A DNA stretch of 64,000 nt from a virus: IMG/VR virus record IMGVR_UViG_3300034102_002101, positions 56,667 to 120,666 of that record. One strand, 5' to 3'. Made by a program: the position numbers and the translations under genes. Below are positions 38,639-47,475 of the stretch, piece by piece; within the stretch, counting starts at the first letter, position 1; each line of letters starts with the position of its first letter. Under the pieces are notes generated by a model. It was not told the origin of the DNA, ran no database searches, and was given only the letters and a program-made list of their open reading frames with translations.

Positions 38639-39316
38639 TTAATTGTGACCCATATTTTCTTTGTTGGAGAAATTCGTATTGTAGAACATGTTTTGGTTTT
38701 TTTGTCTATCTATAGTTTTTACATGTATCAATGATAAATCTGGTTCTGGTGGTATTTCTGCTATTACCTTTGCCCCAACTATTACTTCATGTAATCTATT
38801 TTGCCAGAAGATTTCTAATTTGTTGCGGTAGATGCGACATTGAAAATCCGGGAAATTTATATAATTCTTCCCAAGTATATCACTCACTCGCCACCCCCAT
38901 TGCTTCACATCGGAATCAGTCATTCCATCGATATAATTTAATCTAGGCACTCGCATTAATTCTACTTCCGGATTTAATTCTATAAAGTCATGAATATTTT
39001 CTAGTAGAGTTTCCGATAGTATTTCATCTCCGTCTATTAGAAATATCCAATCTCCGGAGCACGCACGCGATCCTATCGTTTTGTGTCTACCAAAATGATA
39101 CTCTCTACCATCATATAATTGATGATTTACTACTTTTGCTTGGTACTTATCTTTTGCCAAGCTTATGCTTGATATAGTTGAATCATCGGTTGACATATCA
39201 TCCAGTATAACAAATTGATCATTCGTTTTTTTACAGAATTCACCGATTTGATCGAACAGCGGTAATAGATATTTTTCACCTTCGTTGTGTGTACAAATTA
39301 GGAATGATATTTTCAT
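38639..39316 (-). CDS. Family 2 glycosyltransferase
   Basis: 225 aa from ATG 39316. MKISFLICTHNEGEKYLLPL, FVILDDMSTDDSTIS and DWIFLIDGDEIL (DxD) are GT2 motifs, and WQNRLHEVIVG is a common acceptor-side feature. It overlaps no gene but lies one base from the next, in the operon starting at 41002. Confidence 0.88.
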   Translation of the reverse strand: MKISFLICTHNEGEKYLLPLFDQIGEFCKKTNDQFVILDDMSTDDSTISSISLAKDKYQAKVVNHQLYDGREYHFGRHKTIGSRACSGDWIFLIDGDEILSETLLENIHDFIELNPEVELMRVPRLNYIDGMTDSDVKQWGWRVSDILGKNYINFPDFQCRIYRNKLEIFWQNRLHEVIVGAKVIAEIPPEPDLSLIHVKTIDRQKNQNMFYNTNFSNKENMGHN

Positions 39317-39317
39317 C

Positions 39318-39704
39318 TTAATAATCCACCAGACCATTACTTCTCTTTGTGTTTATGTCTTTCCTTATGTCGGTAAGAATTTCATTATATTCAGCATTAT
39401 AATGCCCAATAACAGATTGCTGTGATTTAATTGGTGGTACTACTAAACATTCGATATTATTATCTTTGAGGTATTGTGCATTATCATCAACAAAGTCTTG
39501 TGTAACTATACAGAAATTCGTTCCTTTTCCATGTGATTCTTTAATTCTATCCTTAGCCTTATCTATAGCTTTCATAAGATCAGCAAAATCTCTATCTTTA
39601 TCGAACATATGCTGTATTGCATACTTTATAGAAGAGATCTTACCTGTCCTCTTAAACTTTCTACTGTATTTGTATTCAACTATTGCTTTACTTATTATAT
39701 TCAT
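39318..39704 (-). CDS. Hypothetical protein
   Basis: 128 aa, basic N-terminus, mostly helical (DKDRDFADLMKAIDKAKDRI), with a central TNFCIVTQDFVDDNAQYLKD alpha/beta segment. It overlaps the GT-B gene upstream by four bases. No family recognised; operon context suggests a helper of glycosylation. Confidence 0.5.
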   Translation of the reverse strand: MNIISKAIVEYKYSRKFKRTGKISSIKYAIQHMFDKDRDFADLMKAIDKAKDRIKESHGKGTNFCIVTQDFVDDNAQYLKDNNIECLVVPPIKSQQSVIGHYNAEYNEILTDIRKDINTKRSNGLVDY

Positions 39705-41002
39705 GATTGTTTATTTAGACCACCAATTCTTTTCAATTTCGGTAACACTAATTTTGCCTTTACAGCAAACTCAGGAATATTCTTATCGAATATTTCTTTT
39801 AATTTTTCGCTCATCTTATCCATGGAAAACTTTTCTTTGTTTTCTTCGGATAAACCAGAACACTTATCTGAATATTTATCATAGTTATAGAATATATCTT
39901 TTAAGGTAATGTTTGCTTCTTGGTAATTTACATAGAACCAACCAGACTCCTTAATGATCCAGTCATTTACTGATGATGCATGGACGGGCTTAACCGAACC
40001 GCGCAATAGGACAGATTTATCTTTATTCAGAAAGTCCAAATGACCTGACCAATTTGGTGCTACCACTGGTTTTCCTGACATTGATGCTTCTATCAATGGG
40101 CGACCGTATCCTTCACCATGAGTGAATGATACGTGTGCTTTTACCTTTGAATGGTTGTATAGATTATTCATATCGGTATCCGTGAGTTCTCCGTGAATAA
40201 CGTACACATTTGGGAGTGTTCCGATGATTCCTTCGCGAGCAGAAATAACACGCTTTAGAACCTCTTGTTGATCCATATAGGAATTATTTCCACATGAAGT
40301 CTTCAATATCAATGCTGGTGGATTATCTATGTTCTTAAAGGTTTCGGAGAATGTTCTAACTAATCCACCGACATCCTTTCGATCATGTCCAATATCACCA
40401 CCCAACCAATGTCCTACGAATAGATATGCGAAACTCTCTGGTACATTATCTAATTCGGATACGGATGTAACATCAGTCTTAAAAAACTTTGTAACATCAA
40501 CTCCCTCAAATAATACTTCTATTGGTTTTGTTACCTTTAGATCGGTTTCTGCTCCCGTATTTTGGTCTTTTCTCTTATATACGGTCTTCATGAAAACATC
40601 CTTGGCAAACTGCGATGATACGATAGTTAAATCCATCTTATTGATCCCTTCTATCCATTCACCTCTAGGCAACGTGGTTTCTATACCAGCAGTAAATAAT
40701 ACGTTGTACTTCGCTGGAGTTATTGCTTCCGATGGTATACTGACTTGAACGAATACATCTGGTTGTTCTGTCAGTGATGCCGTAAGAATTTTTGACAGCA
40801 GAATTCTTATTTCATCGTCAGCTTTACTTGCTTCCTCTAGATTTATTTGTGGAGTTGATCCCCATCTAGTAGGAACAACCTTAATATCGTACTTGTCCAT
40901 TCTCAGGATAGACTTTGCTAAGTCTAGGCTACGCAATCCATAACCGGATTGTGTAAATAATGGTGCTTGTATAACTAGGACTGGTTTTATAATTTCGCTC
41001 AT
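39701..41002 (-). CDS. Group 1 (GT4-type) glycosyltransferase
   Basis: 433 aa GT-B enzyme. SGYGLRSLDLAKSIL near the N-terminus and VSFTHGEGYGRPLIEASMSG followed by KPVVAPNWSGHLDFL give the E(x7)E-like donor-binding motif of GT4 enzymes. It leads an operon with the genes down to 38639 and has an upstream promoter with a ~35-nt leader. Confidence 0.85.
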   Translation of the reverse strand: MSEIIKPVLVIQAPLFTQSGYGLRSLDLAKSILRMDKYDIKVVPTRWGSTPQINLEEASKADDEIRILLSKILTASLTEQPDVFVQVSIPSEAITPAKYNVLFTAGIETTLPRGEWIEGINKMDLTIVSSQFAKDVFMKTVYKRKDQNTGAETDLKVTKPIEVLFEGVDVTKFFKTDVTSVSELDNVPESFAYLFVGHWLGGDIGHDRKDVGGLVRTFSETFKNIDNPPALILKTSCGNNSYMDQQEVLKRVISAREGIIGTLPNVYVIHGELTDTDMNNLYNHSKVKAHVSFTHGEGYGRPLIEASMSGKPVVAPNWSGHLDFLNKDKSVLLRGSVKPVHASSVNDWIIKESGWFYVNYQEANITLKDIFYNYDKYSDKCSGLSEENKEKFSMDKMSEKLKEIFDKNIPEFAVKAKLVLPKLKRIGGLNKQS

Positions 41003-41043
41003 ATTTTAAATTTTTTATTGTGTATATCTTGTATATTATTCTT

Positions 41044-41072
41044 AATATAAATGGTAAAACTTATTTAGTCAA
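41044..41072 (-). promoter_or_regulatory. Promoter with leader, before GT4 gene
   Basis: Minus strand TTGACT, N17, TATATT. The TTG is 70 nt from the ATG at 41002, so unlike most promoters here this one would make a ~35-nt leader. Confidence 0.45.
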
Positions 41073-41073
41073 C

Positions 41074-41773
41074 TTATAATAATTCATTTATTATATCATC
41101 AACCAATTTTGGTAAAATTTCCGAGGATTTCCCATATATAGTTTTATGGAATCTACCATCAAGAAAACACTTTTCTTCATTTACGAATATTGTATAACCA
41201 CCCAATTGTTTTACTTGCAATACAAAATCAGACGCAGGAAACACTGTCATTGACGTACCTACAGTAATATATAGATCCGTAAAATTCAATATAGAATCAA
41301 TTGTATGTCCATGCATAATTTCTTCTCCGAACAATACAACTTCCGGTCGTTCTAAGTCTGGATTTAGTGGTTCATTACCCCAATCAACGGCAACATTAGT
41401 GTCTATCCTTCTCTTTTTCGATAAACTTCCATGCATATGGATAACATGATTAGATCCAGCCTGTTCGTGTAAAATCATCGATATTTTGCGTGACAATATT
41501 AAAGCATCCAATTTTATTATTCCTCCAATGATTTTCTAATTTAACCAACGCAAAATGACCAGCGTTTGGTTTATAATCATTTTCAATATATCTTCTCTTT
41601 CTTTCATTGAATGCTTCTATTGATTTAACTCGATTGGTTCGTAGTGATTGTATGGTAGAAAATTCCTTAAAATCAGTTCCCCATAACTTATCTTCTCCTG
41701 TTCGGTATGTTGGTATTCCACTCTCAGCGGATATACCAGCACCAGTCAATATTGTTACATTCTTATATTTCAT
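41074..41773 (-). pseudogene. Sirtuin (NAD-dependent deacylase), frameshifted
   Basis: Two overlapping frames together make one Sir2-family protein. The first (from ATG 41773) has VTILTGAGISAESGIPTYRT and FNIVTQNIDD; the second continues LHEQAGSNHVIHMHGSL, DWGNEPLNPD, RPEVVLFGEE and YITVGTSMTVFPA. They join at a run of four T (minus strand; 41471-41474), where one extra T breaks the frame. Without it the conserved TQNIDDLHEQAG...HG active-site segment is restored. The two Cys pairs of the usual zinc ribbon are not seen. It may be a disrupted gene, a programmed +1 shift or a sequence error. Confidence 0.8.
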
Positions 41774-41787
41774 ACGATTATTGATTC

Positions 41788-42368
41788 TTATCTATTTCCT
41801 TTTCTAAAGTTTTCCTCTTGCCACAATGGTTGTAAATTTTTATAATTGAAACATTTCTGTTGTTGTTCTATATCCGTCAAGTTAAACGCAGAGCATGGAA
41901 TTATATGATCTATATGCCATTTATCTTTTCCAAAACCGTGATTATTAAATGTCATCCCCTGTTGGAATTTTTCTGCCAGATGTATTTTTAGCGTTCGATA
42001 TCACAACCAAGTAAAGACATCGTATTGTCAGATTTATTCTTTCCTTTCAATGCGTCCCACAATCGTTTTCTCAATATTTCTTTCAATTTAAAGTTTATAT
42101 CTATCTTTTTCCTATCTTTTTTATAATTTTTCCCATAATTTAATATTTTTTCTTTATTATTTATCCTGTATTTCTTCTTGATTAACAGAACCTTTTCCCT
42201 ATTCTTTTCTCTATATAACTTATTTCTAGTATCGATAACTTTCTTATTTTTGAAGTATGCTTTACTATCACAAGATTTACAGTACACTCTATACCCATCC
42301 CGACAACTTGTTGATTTACTGAAACAAGTATAATCTTTTTCTGTTATACAGGATGGGCATAATCTCAT
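41788..42368 (-). pseudogene. HNH homing endonuclease with N-terminal zinc finger, frameshifted
   Basis: The N-terminal frame (from 42368) has CPSCITEKDYTCFSKS and YCKSCDSKAYF zinc knuckles and ends at a stop after LLGCDIER. The -1 frame continues at once with LKIHLAEKFQQGMTFNNHGF, KWHIDHIIPCSAFN and NYKNLQPLWQEENFRKGNR, the HNH catalytic part seen in this phage homing-endonuclease family. One base appears to be missing near 41998-42000. It lies directly beside the sirtuin, itself frameshifted. Confidence 0.75.
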
Positions 42369-42372
42369 ATTA

Positions 42373-43905
42373 TTAAATTATATTTAAATTACTATTAAAT
42401 ATATCTATCTCTATACCGATCTTCTTCTTATTTATTTCTGGAATAATAAATCCCATGGAAGATTTATCGAACATCTTATTCCCGACGTAATCATTTTCAG
42501 TTATTATTGAAAACTTTTTACGTGGCATCCACTTAGATAGTGTCAAATCAATTACTTTCTTCATTTCGGTAGACATATTATCAGAAGATAATCCGCCTTC
42601 ATTTATTAACCACCTGCGACCTTCTTTTCCGGCTAAATCTCTTTGTTCTCTCGGAATGCTATACCAATAATACATGGCTTCACCAATATCCTTCCAGTCA
42701 GTCAAGTCGTCAAATATATATGGTGTTGGTGGACTTCCTTGTAATGTCCTGTTAGTGGGATATAATGGCTTAGTCCATACACCGTAGGTCTTGTATCTTC
42801 CGTCAGCGTTAGTTCCCCATGTAGGGGAGAATTCCAATGGTATACCATTATCATCAACTTGTCCGATTTGATCTTGTTGACCACCTGTTACTGGCATAAT
42901 TGTTACTGTCCCAGCTGATATACTTTCAGCTGTAGATATACCGAATCCCTCATTTGATGTTGCCGATACCGTTACATCGGCAATATTATACATCAAATTC
43001 AATTCTTCTGGTGGAATTTTATTAGTAGAAAATACAATATTACCATCTGGACACATTGCATCCTTAACGGCGTTTAGATCTGTACCGGCATCGTCTACTG
43101 GAGGAGTATGCATTAATAATACGCACTTCTCTCTTTGTTCTTGAGTCAATGATTCTAAGAATACTCTATATCCAAGTATTATGTTACTGGTGCGCTTGCG
43201 TTGGATATTTCTGTTATTGTAAAACAACACGAAATCATATTGCTTATCACCGAACAATTGCTTCTTCTTCTTCTCGATCTTTAGAAGATCATCGGATGAA
43301 TATAGTGGTTTATATATTTTTGGATTAACCCCGTGTGGAACATAATGGATTATACTCTTATCCAAGAAATTATCGGATTTTTGTGCATCATCTAGAGATA
43401 ACCAATTTTTATTACCTAGTACATTTTTACAAATATTTTCCGTTTGTTTAGAAATGCATAACAACGCATCGCAGGATCTATAATATGCATGGTTGAACAT
43501 AGGGTACGGAATTGAATCCCAAATTGTATAATATAGAATTGGCATCTTCTGACGAATTTCGTGCTCCATTTGATACATCCATGTCCAAAATCTAGGATCG
43601 GTAAAATGCATTATGCAATCCGGATTCTCTCTTTGGATTATGCTCTTTAGTACATCTGGGTTGCCATAACCAGTAACTGGATATAACATAACATATGCAT
43701 CCTTTACCCCTGTTTCCTTTTTTATGACCTCTGACATATCAACTATCTTACCTTCTTCTGGATGCTTTCCTGCTCCACCAATATATGCAAAATCGTATGT
43801 ATCTACCATACCTAGAATTAGTTCACGAGAAATTGTCCCGATACCAGAAGTAAATCGGAAATCATCCGCCATCCATAATATTTTCTTTTTCTTTTTTGTA
43901 ATCAT
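42373..43905 (-). CDS. Group 1 glycosyltransferase
   Basis: 510 aa GT-B enzyme. ILWMADDFRFTSGIGTISRE starts the acceptor domain; DVTVSATSNEGFGISTAESI and SAGTVTIMPVTGGQQDQIG give the donor-site E(x7)E-like motif. It has a well-formed promoter with a ~30-nt leader. Together with the GT4 gene at 39701 it may work on the same surface or DNA-linked glycan. Confidence 0.8.
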   Translation of the reverse strand: MITKKKKKILWMADDFRFTSGIGTISRELILGMVDTYDFAYIGGAGKHPEEGKIVDMSEVIKKETGVKDAYVMLYPVTGYGNPDVLKSIIQRENPDCIMHFTDPRFWTWMYQMEHEIRQKMPILYYTIWDSIPYPMFNHAYYRSCDALLCISKQTENICKNVLGNKNWLSLDDAQKSDNFLDKSIIHYVPHGVNPKIYKPLYSSDDLLKIEKKKKQLFGDKQYDFVLFYNNRNIQRKRTSNIILGYRVFLESLTQEQREKCVLLMHTPPVDDAGTDLNAVKDAMCPDGNIVFSTNKIPPEELNLMYNIADVTVSATSNEGFGISTAESISAGTVTIMPVTGGQQDQIGQVDDNGIPLEFSPTWGTNADGRYKTYGVWTKPLYPTNRTLQGSPPTPYIFDDLTDWKDIGEAMYYWYSIPREQRDLAGKEGRRWLINEGGLSSDNMSTEMKKVIDLTLSKWMPRKKFSIITENDYVGNKMFDKSSMGFIIPEINKKKIGIEIDIFNSNLNII

Positions 43906-43941
43906 ATGTTAAATTGTAATGTGTATTCTTTACTATATAAA

Positions 43942-43974
43942 CAAATATAAGTTGAATATATGCTTTTGTCAAAC
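43942..43974 (-). promoter_or_regulatory. Promoter with Bacteroidota-like -33/-7 elements
   Basis: Minus strand TTTGACA and, after a 20-base gap from TTTG, TATATTTG. This matches the -33 TTTG/-7 TAnnTTTG pattern known from Bacteroidota. It serves the gene starting at 43905. Confidence 0.55.
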
Positions 43975-44001
43975 ATATTATTCAACTTATATTTTATAAT
44001 A

Positions 44002-44226
44002 TCAATATGCGCTACCGCTTACCTTTAAATCAGATATCGCTTGTATCTTTTTTCTATATTCTACGTCATTCAAATATAAATATAAACTTCTATTTACTAG
44101 CTTCTGTAAAGTAAAATCTCCATCAGCAACATCTTTAAATGATTGATATTTGTCCTTGAATATTTTTATCGATGTCAACGATGTTTCGTGGGTAACCTTT
44201 TGTTTTTTTGTTAAATTATTTTCCAT
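44002..44226 (-). CDS. Ribbon-helix-helix-like transcriptional regulator
   Basis: 74 aa from ATG 44226. TSLTSIKIFKDKYQSFKDVA and TLQKLVNRSLYLYLNDVEYR fit a beta strand followed by two helices as in MetJ/Arc-type repressors. The start codon lies inside a near-palindromic AT element that also occurs at the head of the glycan operon, which hints at autoregulation. Upstream in-frame ATGs would overlap the next gene and are not used. Confidence 0.55.
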   Translation of the reverse strand: MENNLTKKQKVTHETSLTSIKIFKDKYQSFKDVADGDFTLQKLVNRSLYLYLNDVEYRKKIQAISDLKVSGSAY

Positions 44227-44257
44227 ATATACATATATATATCGCATATATATGGAA
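44221..44257. promoter_or_regulatory. Inverted repeat TTCCATATATA...TATATATGGAA (operator candidate)
   Basis: Near-perfect palindrome spanning the start codon of the ribbon-helix-helix gene. Its left part shares CATATATATA-type repeats with 37971-37990. Confidence 0.45.
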
Positions 44258-44266
44258 ATTATCGAA

Positions 44267-45238
44267 TTATTTCTTAGTCTTTTTCTTTTTTCCTTTATCG
44301 CATACCACATTACCATCTTTATCTAACATAGTAGCAAATTTACAGTATTTGCAATTTTTGTTGGCTTTTTCTGGATTCTTAGGGAAATCTTTGGTTCCAT
44401 CTCTATTTCCATTAGCATCGAATGCGTTCGTAACAAACTCTTTCAGTCTCTCATACGATTCTTCTACATCGATCTTGCGATTTAGTGGTTGTACGATCTG
44501 CAATGGTGTTTGTTCATATTGAGCATCCTCGAATAATTGACGCTTTAATATAAAAAACTGCACATCTATATCAGATAACTTTACTTCGAACCTATCAGAA
44601 TAGAATTTTTTATATAATAATACCTGATCTAACTTTAATAGATCTTCTTTTTGGTATTTGTTCCATCCACGGGTAGATGTTTTTATATCCAATATTTTTA
44701 TTTTCTTGGTTATCTTATTAAAAAGAACCAAGTCGATAAATCCCTTGATTTTTACGTTATTACAAATTTCTTCGTCTATCTCTATTTCTATACCAACTAA
44801 CTCATATTCATTCCTAGAAAAATGTTTATCTCTCACTTTTCTGGATAATACATATTCAAGTATTTCTTTACCATCTTCAATGTGTTCCTTACAGTCTTCT
44901 AATGCTATGACTGTTCCCCGTGCGGTTTCCTTCTTAAATTCGGAAATGAACACATTCTTGAACTTTGATAGGTAATCAAATTGTTCTGCTTCTACTGAAC
45001 CTTTACCAAAATATATAGTTAAATAGTCCTGAATAGCCTCGTGGATAGCTGTTCCGAATATAGTCGATACATTGCCATCAAACTTACCGAGCTTATCAAT
45101 TTTATCGAACTTCCAAGATGCTGGACATTTACTCCATTGCGCATATTGCGAATAACTTATGTATCCTTTGCCTTCTTCATATGTTCCCTTTTTCTTATCG
45201 ATGGGAATATCTACCACAATTTCCGTTAATTCGCTCAT
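44267..45238 (-). CDS. PD-(D/E)XK nuclease (RecB/Cas4-like)
   Basis: 323 aa. YISYSQYAQWSKCPASWKF and FGTAIHEAIQDYL (His), GFIDLVLF (Asp) and KILDIKTST (D-x-K) are the RecB-type nuclease motifs. A C-terminal cysteine cluster (NCKYCKFA plus CPASW upstream) is compatible with an Fe-S or zinc site as in Cas4/AddB-like enzymes. The C-terminus is a Lys-rich tail. Likely an exonuclease in recombination. It overlaps the dNMP kinase gene by four bases. Confidence 0.82.
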   Translation of the reverse strand: MSELTEIVVDIPIDKKKGTYEEGKGYISYSQYAQWSKCPASWKFDKIDKLGKFDGNVSTIFGTAIHEAIQDYLTIYFGKGSVEAEQFDYLSKFKNVFISEFKKETARGTVIALEDCKEHIEDGKEILEYVLSRKVRDKHFSRNEYELVGIEIEIDEEICNNVKIKGFIDLVLFNKITKKIKILDIKTSTRGWNKYQKEDLLKLDQVLLYKKFYSDRFEVKLSDIDVQFFILKRQLFEDAQYEQTPLQIVQPLNRKIDVEESYERLKEFVTNAFDANGNRDGTKDFPKNPEKANKNCKYCKFATMLDKDGNVVCDKGKKKKTKK

Positions 45239-45792
45239 AGCTTGAAATTTTTATTATAGAAATCAGAAACGATTGGTTGTAGCGAATCGAATGTTGGGTC
45301 TGTGTTCCACGAAATAGTTTTATCCATTAACTTCATTAATTCTGGTATATTTCTTTTTTCTTCGTCTGTCGGGTCTGGTGCGCCAATTCTTTCGATATTA
45401 ATAAACAACGCAGATTCTCCGTATATTTTTCTAAAATAATTATACTCATTACTAAATCTACCGTCAGTAATTATTGGTATAACCGTTGGGTCTACTGAAG
45501 TTCTATTGTTGATCTGCATATGTACCTGTTTTACCCAATAATCTTCATCGATTGATCGGAATAATCTACCAACTTCAATTAATATTGGTCTAAACATTTC
45601 TTTTTCGCTCGGTTCTAACTGAAATACATTCTTCCCAAACGCTTCTCTACATAATGTCTCGCAGTACTCTTTCAATACATCAGCAAATGCCCATCTCTTA
45701 AATCTACTATCATGTTTACTCAACAACGAAAAGAATGTATCTTTTCCGGTCATGCGTGAACTTCCCAACATTATAAGTTTTATGTTTTTCAT
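45235..45792 (-). CDS. 1: Deoxynucleoside monophosphate kinase (T4 gp1-like)
   Basis: 185 aa. The P-loop LGSSRMTGKDTFFSLL, the nucleotide-site segment KRWAFADVLKEYCETLC and IITDGRFSNEYNYF are typical of phage dNMP kinases, which phosphorylate dTMP, dGMP and modified dCMP. T4 gp1 is longer (241 aa). Overlaps on both sides show translational coupling with the nuclease and the gp62-like gene. Confidence 0.82.
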   Translation of the reverse strand: MKNIKLIMLGSSRMTGKDTFFSLLSKHDSRFKRWAFADVLKEYCETLCREAFGKNVFQLEPSEKEMFRPILIEVGRLFRSIDEDYWVKQVHMQINNRTSVDPTVIPIITDGRFSNEYNYFRKIYGESALFINIERIGAPDPTDEEKRNIPELMKLMDKTISWNTDPTFDSLQPIVSDFYNKNFKL

Positions 45793-46253
45793 TTTAATAA
45801 TTTTTTAATTTCTTTATCGTCAAATCCGTGTTCTTTATAGATAGCAATAATAATATCTTCTGATAATAAGTCAATATATTCCTCGATCTCTCTGGTTGAT
45901 ATAAGAAAATACTTGGCTAGAAACTCAATAACCTCCGATGAATATATCGAAGTTTTTGTCTTTTTGATGTACTTCGAATATATTCTCTTTTTTGGTATAA
46001 TGCTTATCAGAACCTTATAATAAAGCTCTGGTTCTAAATTGATGGAATATCTCTGCAACTCATTCGTAGTTTCTATATATTCTGGTATCATGGATAATAA
46101 TTTATTTATCATCCAATTCGACCAAGTTTTCTTGTCTCCTTCCGTCAACGTAGAAAAGTAATCAGGAGACTGTGAAGACAATAAATGACCAAAATGATCA
46201 AATAATGTCTTCACTTTCTCCGTAGGGACTTTTACCTTTTTTGGTAGTGCCAT
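45789..46253 (-). CDS. 62: Clamp-loader small subunit-like protein (gp62-like)
   Basis: 154 aa, all helical. WMINKLLSMIPEYIETTNEL and KVLISIIPKKRIYSKYIKKT reproduce the FxxNxxLSxxPDxxxxxNEMN ... LxxxIxKKKRFxKWxKK pattern of gp62 proteins of T4-like phages. gp62 joins four gp44 subunits to load the sliding clamp, which in T4 also activates gp55-dependent late transcription. The call is by pattern only. Confidence 0.55.
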   Translation of the reverse strand: MALPKKVKVPTEKVKTLFDHFGHLLSSQSPDYFSTLTEGDKKTWSNWMINKLLSMIPEYIETTNELQRYSINLEPELYYKVLISIIPKKRIYSKYIKKTKTSIYSSEVIEFLAKYFLISTREIEEYIDLLSEDIIIAIYKEHGFDDKEIKKLLK

Positions 46254-46257
46254 TTTA

Positions 46258-46500
46258 TTAATATATCTCTCCGTTAGTTTTATCTACAAACCATCTACCA
46301 ACGTCCCCACATACACTATTACTTGTTCCCCGTACGTCACGCAGGTTTTCGATCTGATATATATACGTGGTATTTGTATTTCCGGTTACTAAATTAACTT
46401 TAGTAATCTTATTTTTCTCATGTGTACAATAATGACAATCTTCCTGTATATCATTAAAGTAATACTTACAATTCACGCATATTTTTGGTTTATTTTCCAT
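46258..46500 (-). CDS. Small zinc-ribbon protein
   Basis: 80 aa with CVNCKYYFNDIQEDCHYC (two Cys pairs) and a later Cys, which suggests a zinc-binding fold. It lies between the gp62-like gene and the GIY-YIG endonuclease with four-base gaps. Function unknown. Confidence 0.6.
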   Translation of the reverse strand: MENKPKICVNCKYYFNDIQEDCHYCTHEKNKITKVNLVTGNTNTTYIYQIENLRDVRGTSNSVCGDVGRWFVDKTNGEIY

Positions 46501-46504
46501 ATTG

Positions 46505-47440
46505 TTATTTTCTTAATTTATTCATGTTTCTATATCTCGTTATTCGTCCACATTTTATATATATACCAATTTCTTCTAACTTTTTTGATATCTTAGCAAC
46601 AGACATCGTTGGATTATCGGTTATGACTTTTTTGGCTTCGTCACAAATAATCATATAATTCTTGTGTCTTTTTCCATCTTTTAACGTTAACCCTTCGGAT
46701 ATTTTTTTCCTATGTTCATCTGAGAATTTTCTCCCCTTTAATGCTTTCGATAAATTTTCTCTGTGTTCCGATGACATTACTTTTAATTTACCCGATTCAC
46801 TTTTTCGTCGTCGTGTCTCATCTGAGTCTTTCCTTCCTTTATATATAGAAGAGAAATATTCTCTTAATTCATCTGAGACTATTTTTCCTTTATGTGCCTT
46901 CGATATCTTTTGTTTTGCTTCGTCTGACAATTTTTTTCCGGTGGACTTTATCCGCATTTTTTCGATAGTTTCTTGTTTGTGTTTTTTACCATACATACCA
47001 TTCTTATCACCAGAAACTCGTAATGACATATTCTCTCGTTCTTCGTCACTAACTTTTCTCCCCACTCCACCCAAACTTATTTTTTTCTTATGTTCTTCGG
47101 ACAATTTTCTACCCAATAATTTTGATGGGTTCTTGTCTCTAAATTCCTTGGTATTACAATGAAACCAAGATCCTTTTCCGCCAACTGTTAAGTTATATGA
47201 ATTTTTATCAGCAACTACAGATTCTGTTACGATAGATGCTTCATATTCAAGTGCGTCCTCTTCTGTATCAAATTCCTTGATAATTTCCTTCTTGAAGTTT
47301 TCGATTCCATACTTTTTATGTGCTCGCATCATTGCCATACCAGATCCATAATAGTCGTCATTTATATCATTTGTAGAATGTTTACCGAAATAATATTTAT
47401 TATTTATAACATTTGTTATTTTATATACGTAGTGTCTCAT
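46505..47440 (-). CDS. GIY-YIG homing endonuclease with NUMOD3 repeats
   Basis: 311 aa. The N-terminus (VYKITNVINNKYYFGKHST, then DDYYGSGMAMMRAHKKYG) is a GIY-YIG nuclease domain (here VYK/YYFGKH variant). Residues ~105-265 contain about eight NUMOD3-type DNA-binding repeats of the form GRKLSEEHKKKIS. The C-terminal part (NPTMSVAKISKKLEEIGIYI) is an HTH-like end. It is free-standing and preceded by a late-type motif, as in T4 where homing endonucleases are late genes. Confidence 0.92.
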   Translation of the reverse strand: MRHYVYKITNVINNKYYFGKHSTNDINDDYYGSGMAMMRAHKKYGIENFKKEIIKEFDTEEDALEYEASIVTESVVADKNSYNLTVGGKGSWFHCNTKEFRDKNPSKLLGRKLSEEHKKKISLGGVGRKVSDEERENMSLRVSGDKNGMYGKKHKQETIEKMRIKSTGKKLSDEAKQKISKAHKGKIVSDELREYFSSIYKGRKDSDETRRRKSESGKLKVMSSEHRENLSKALKGRKFSDEHRKKISEGLTLKDGKRHKNYMIICDEAKKVITDNPTMSVAKISKKLEEIGIYIKCGRITRYRNMNKLRK

Positions 47441-47443
47441 ATC

Positions 47444-47453
47444 TATAAATATC
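47444..47453 (-). promoter_or_regulatory. Putative late promoter motif GATATTTATA
   Basis: Minus strand GATATTTATA three bases before the ATG of the GIY-YIG gene. Confidence 0.5.
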
Positions 47454-47475
47454 AGACAGTAGGTAGAAAGGATAA

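Noticed and set aside
38028-38642. 204-codon Ser/Ile/Cys-rich plus-strand frame
   Set aside because: It is the mirror of the low-complexity Glu/Val/Ile-rich gene on the minus strand and lacks any domain.
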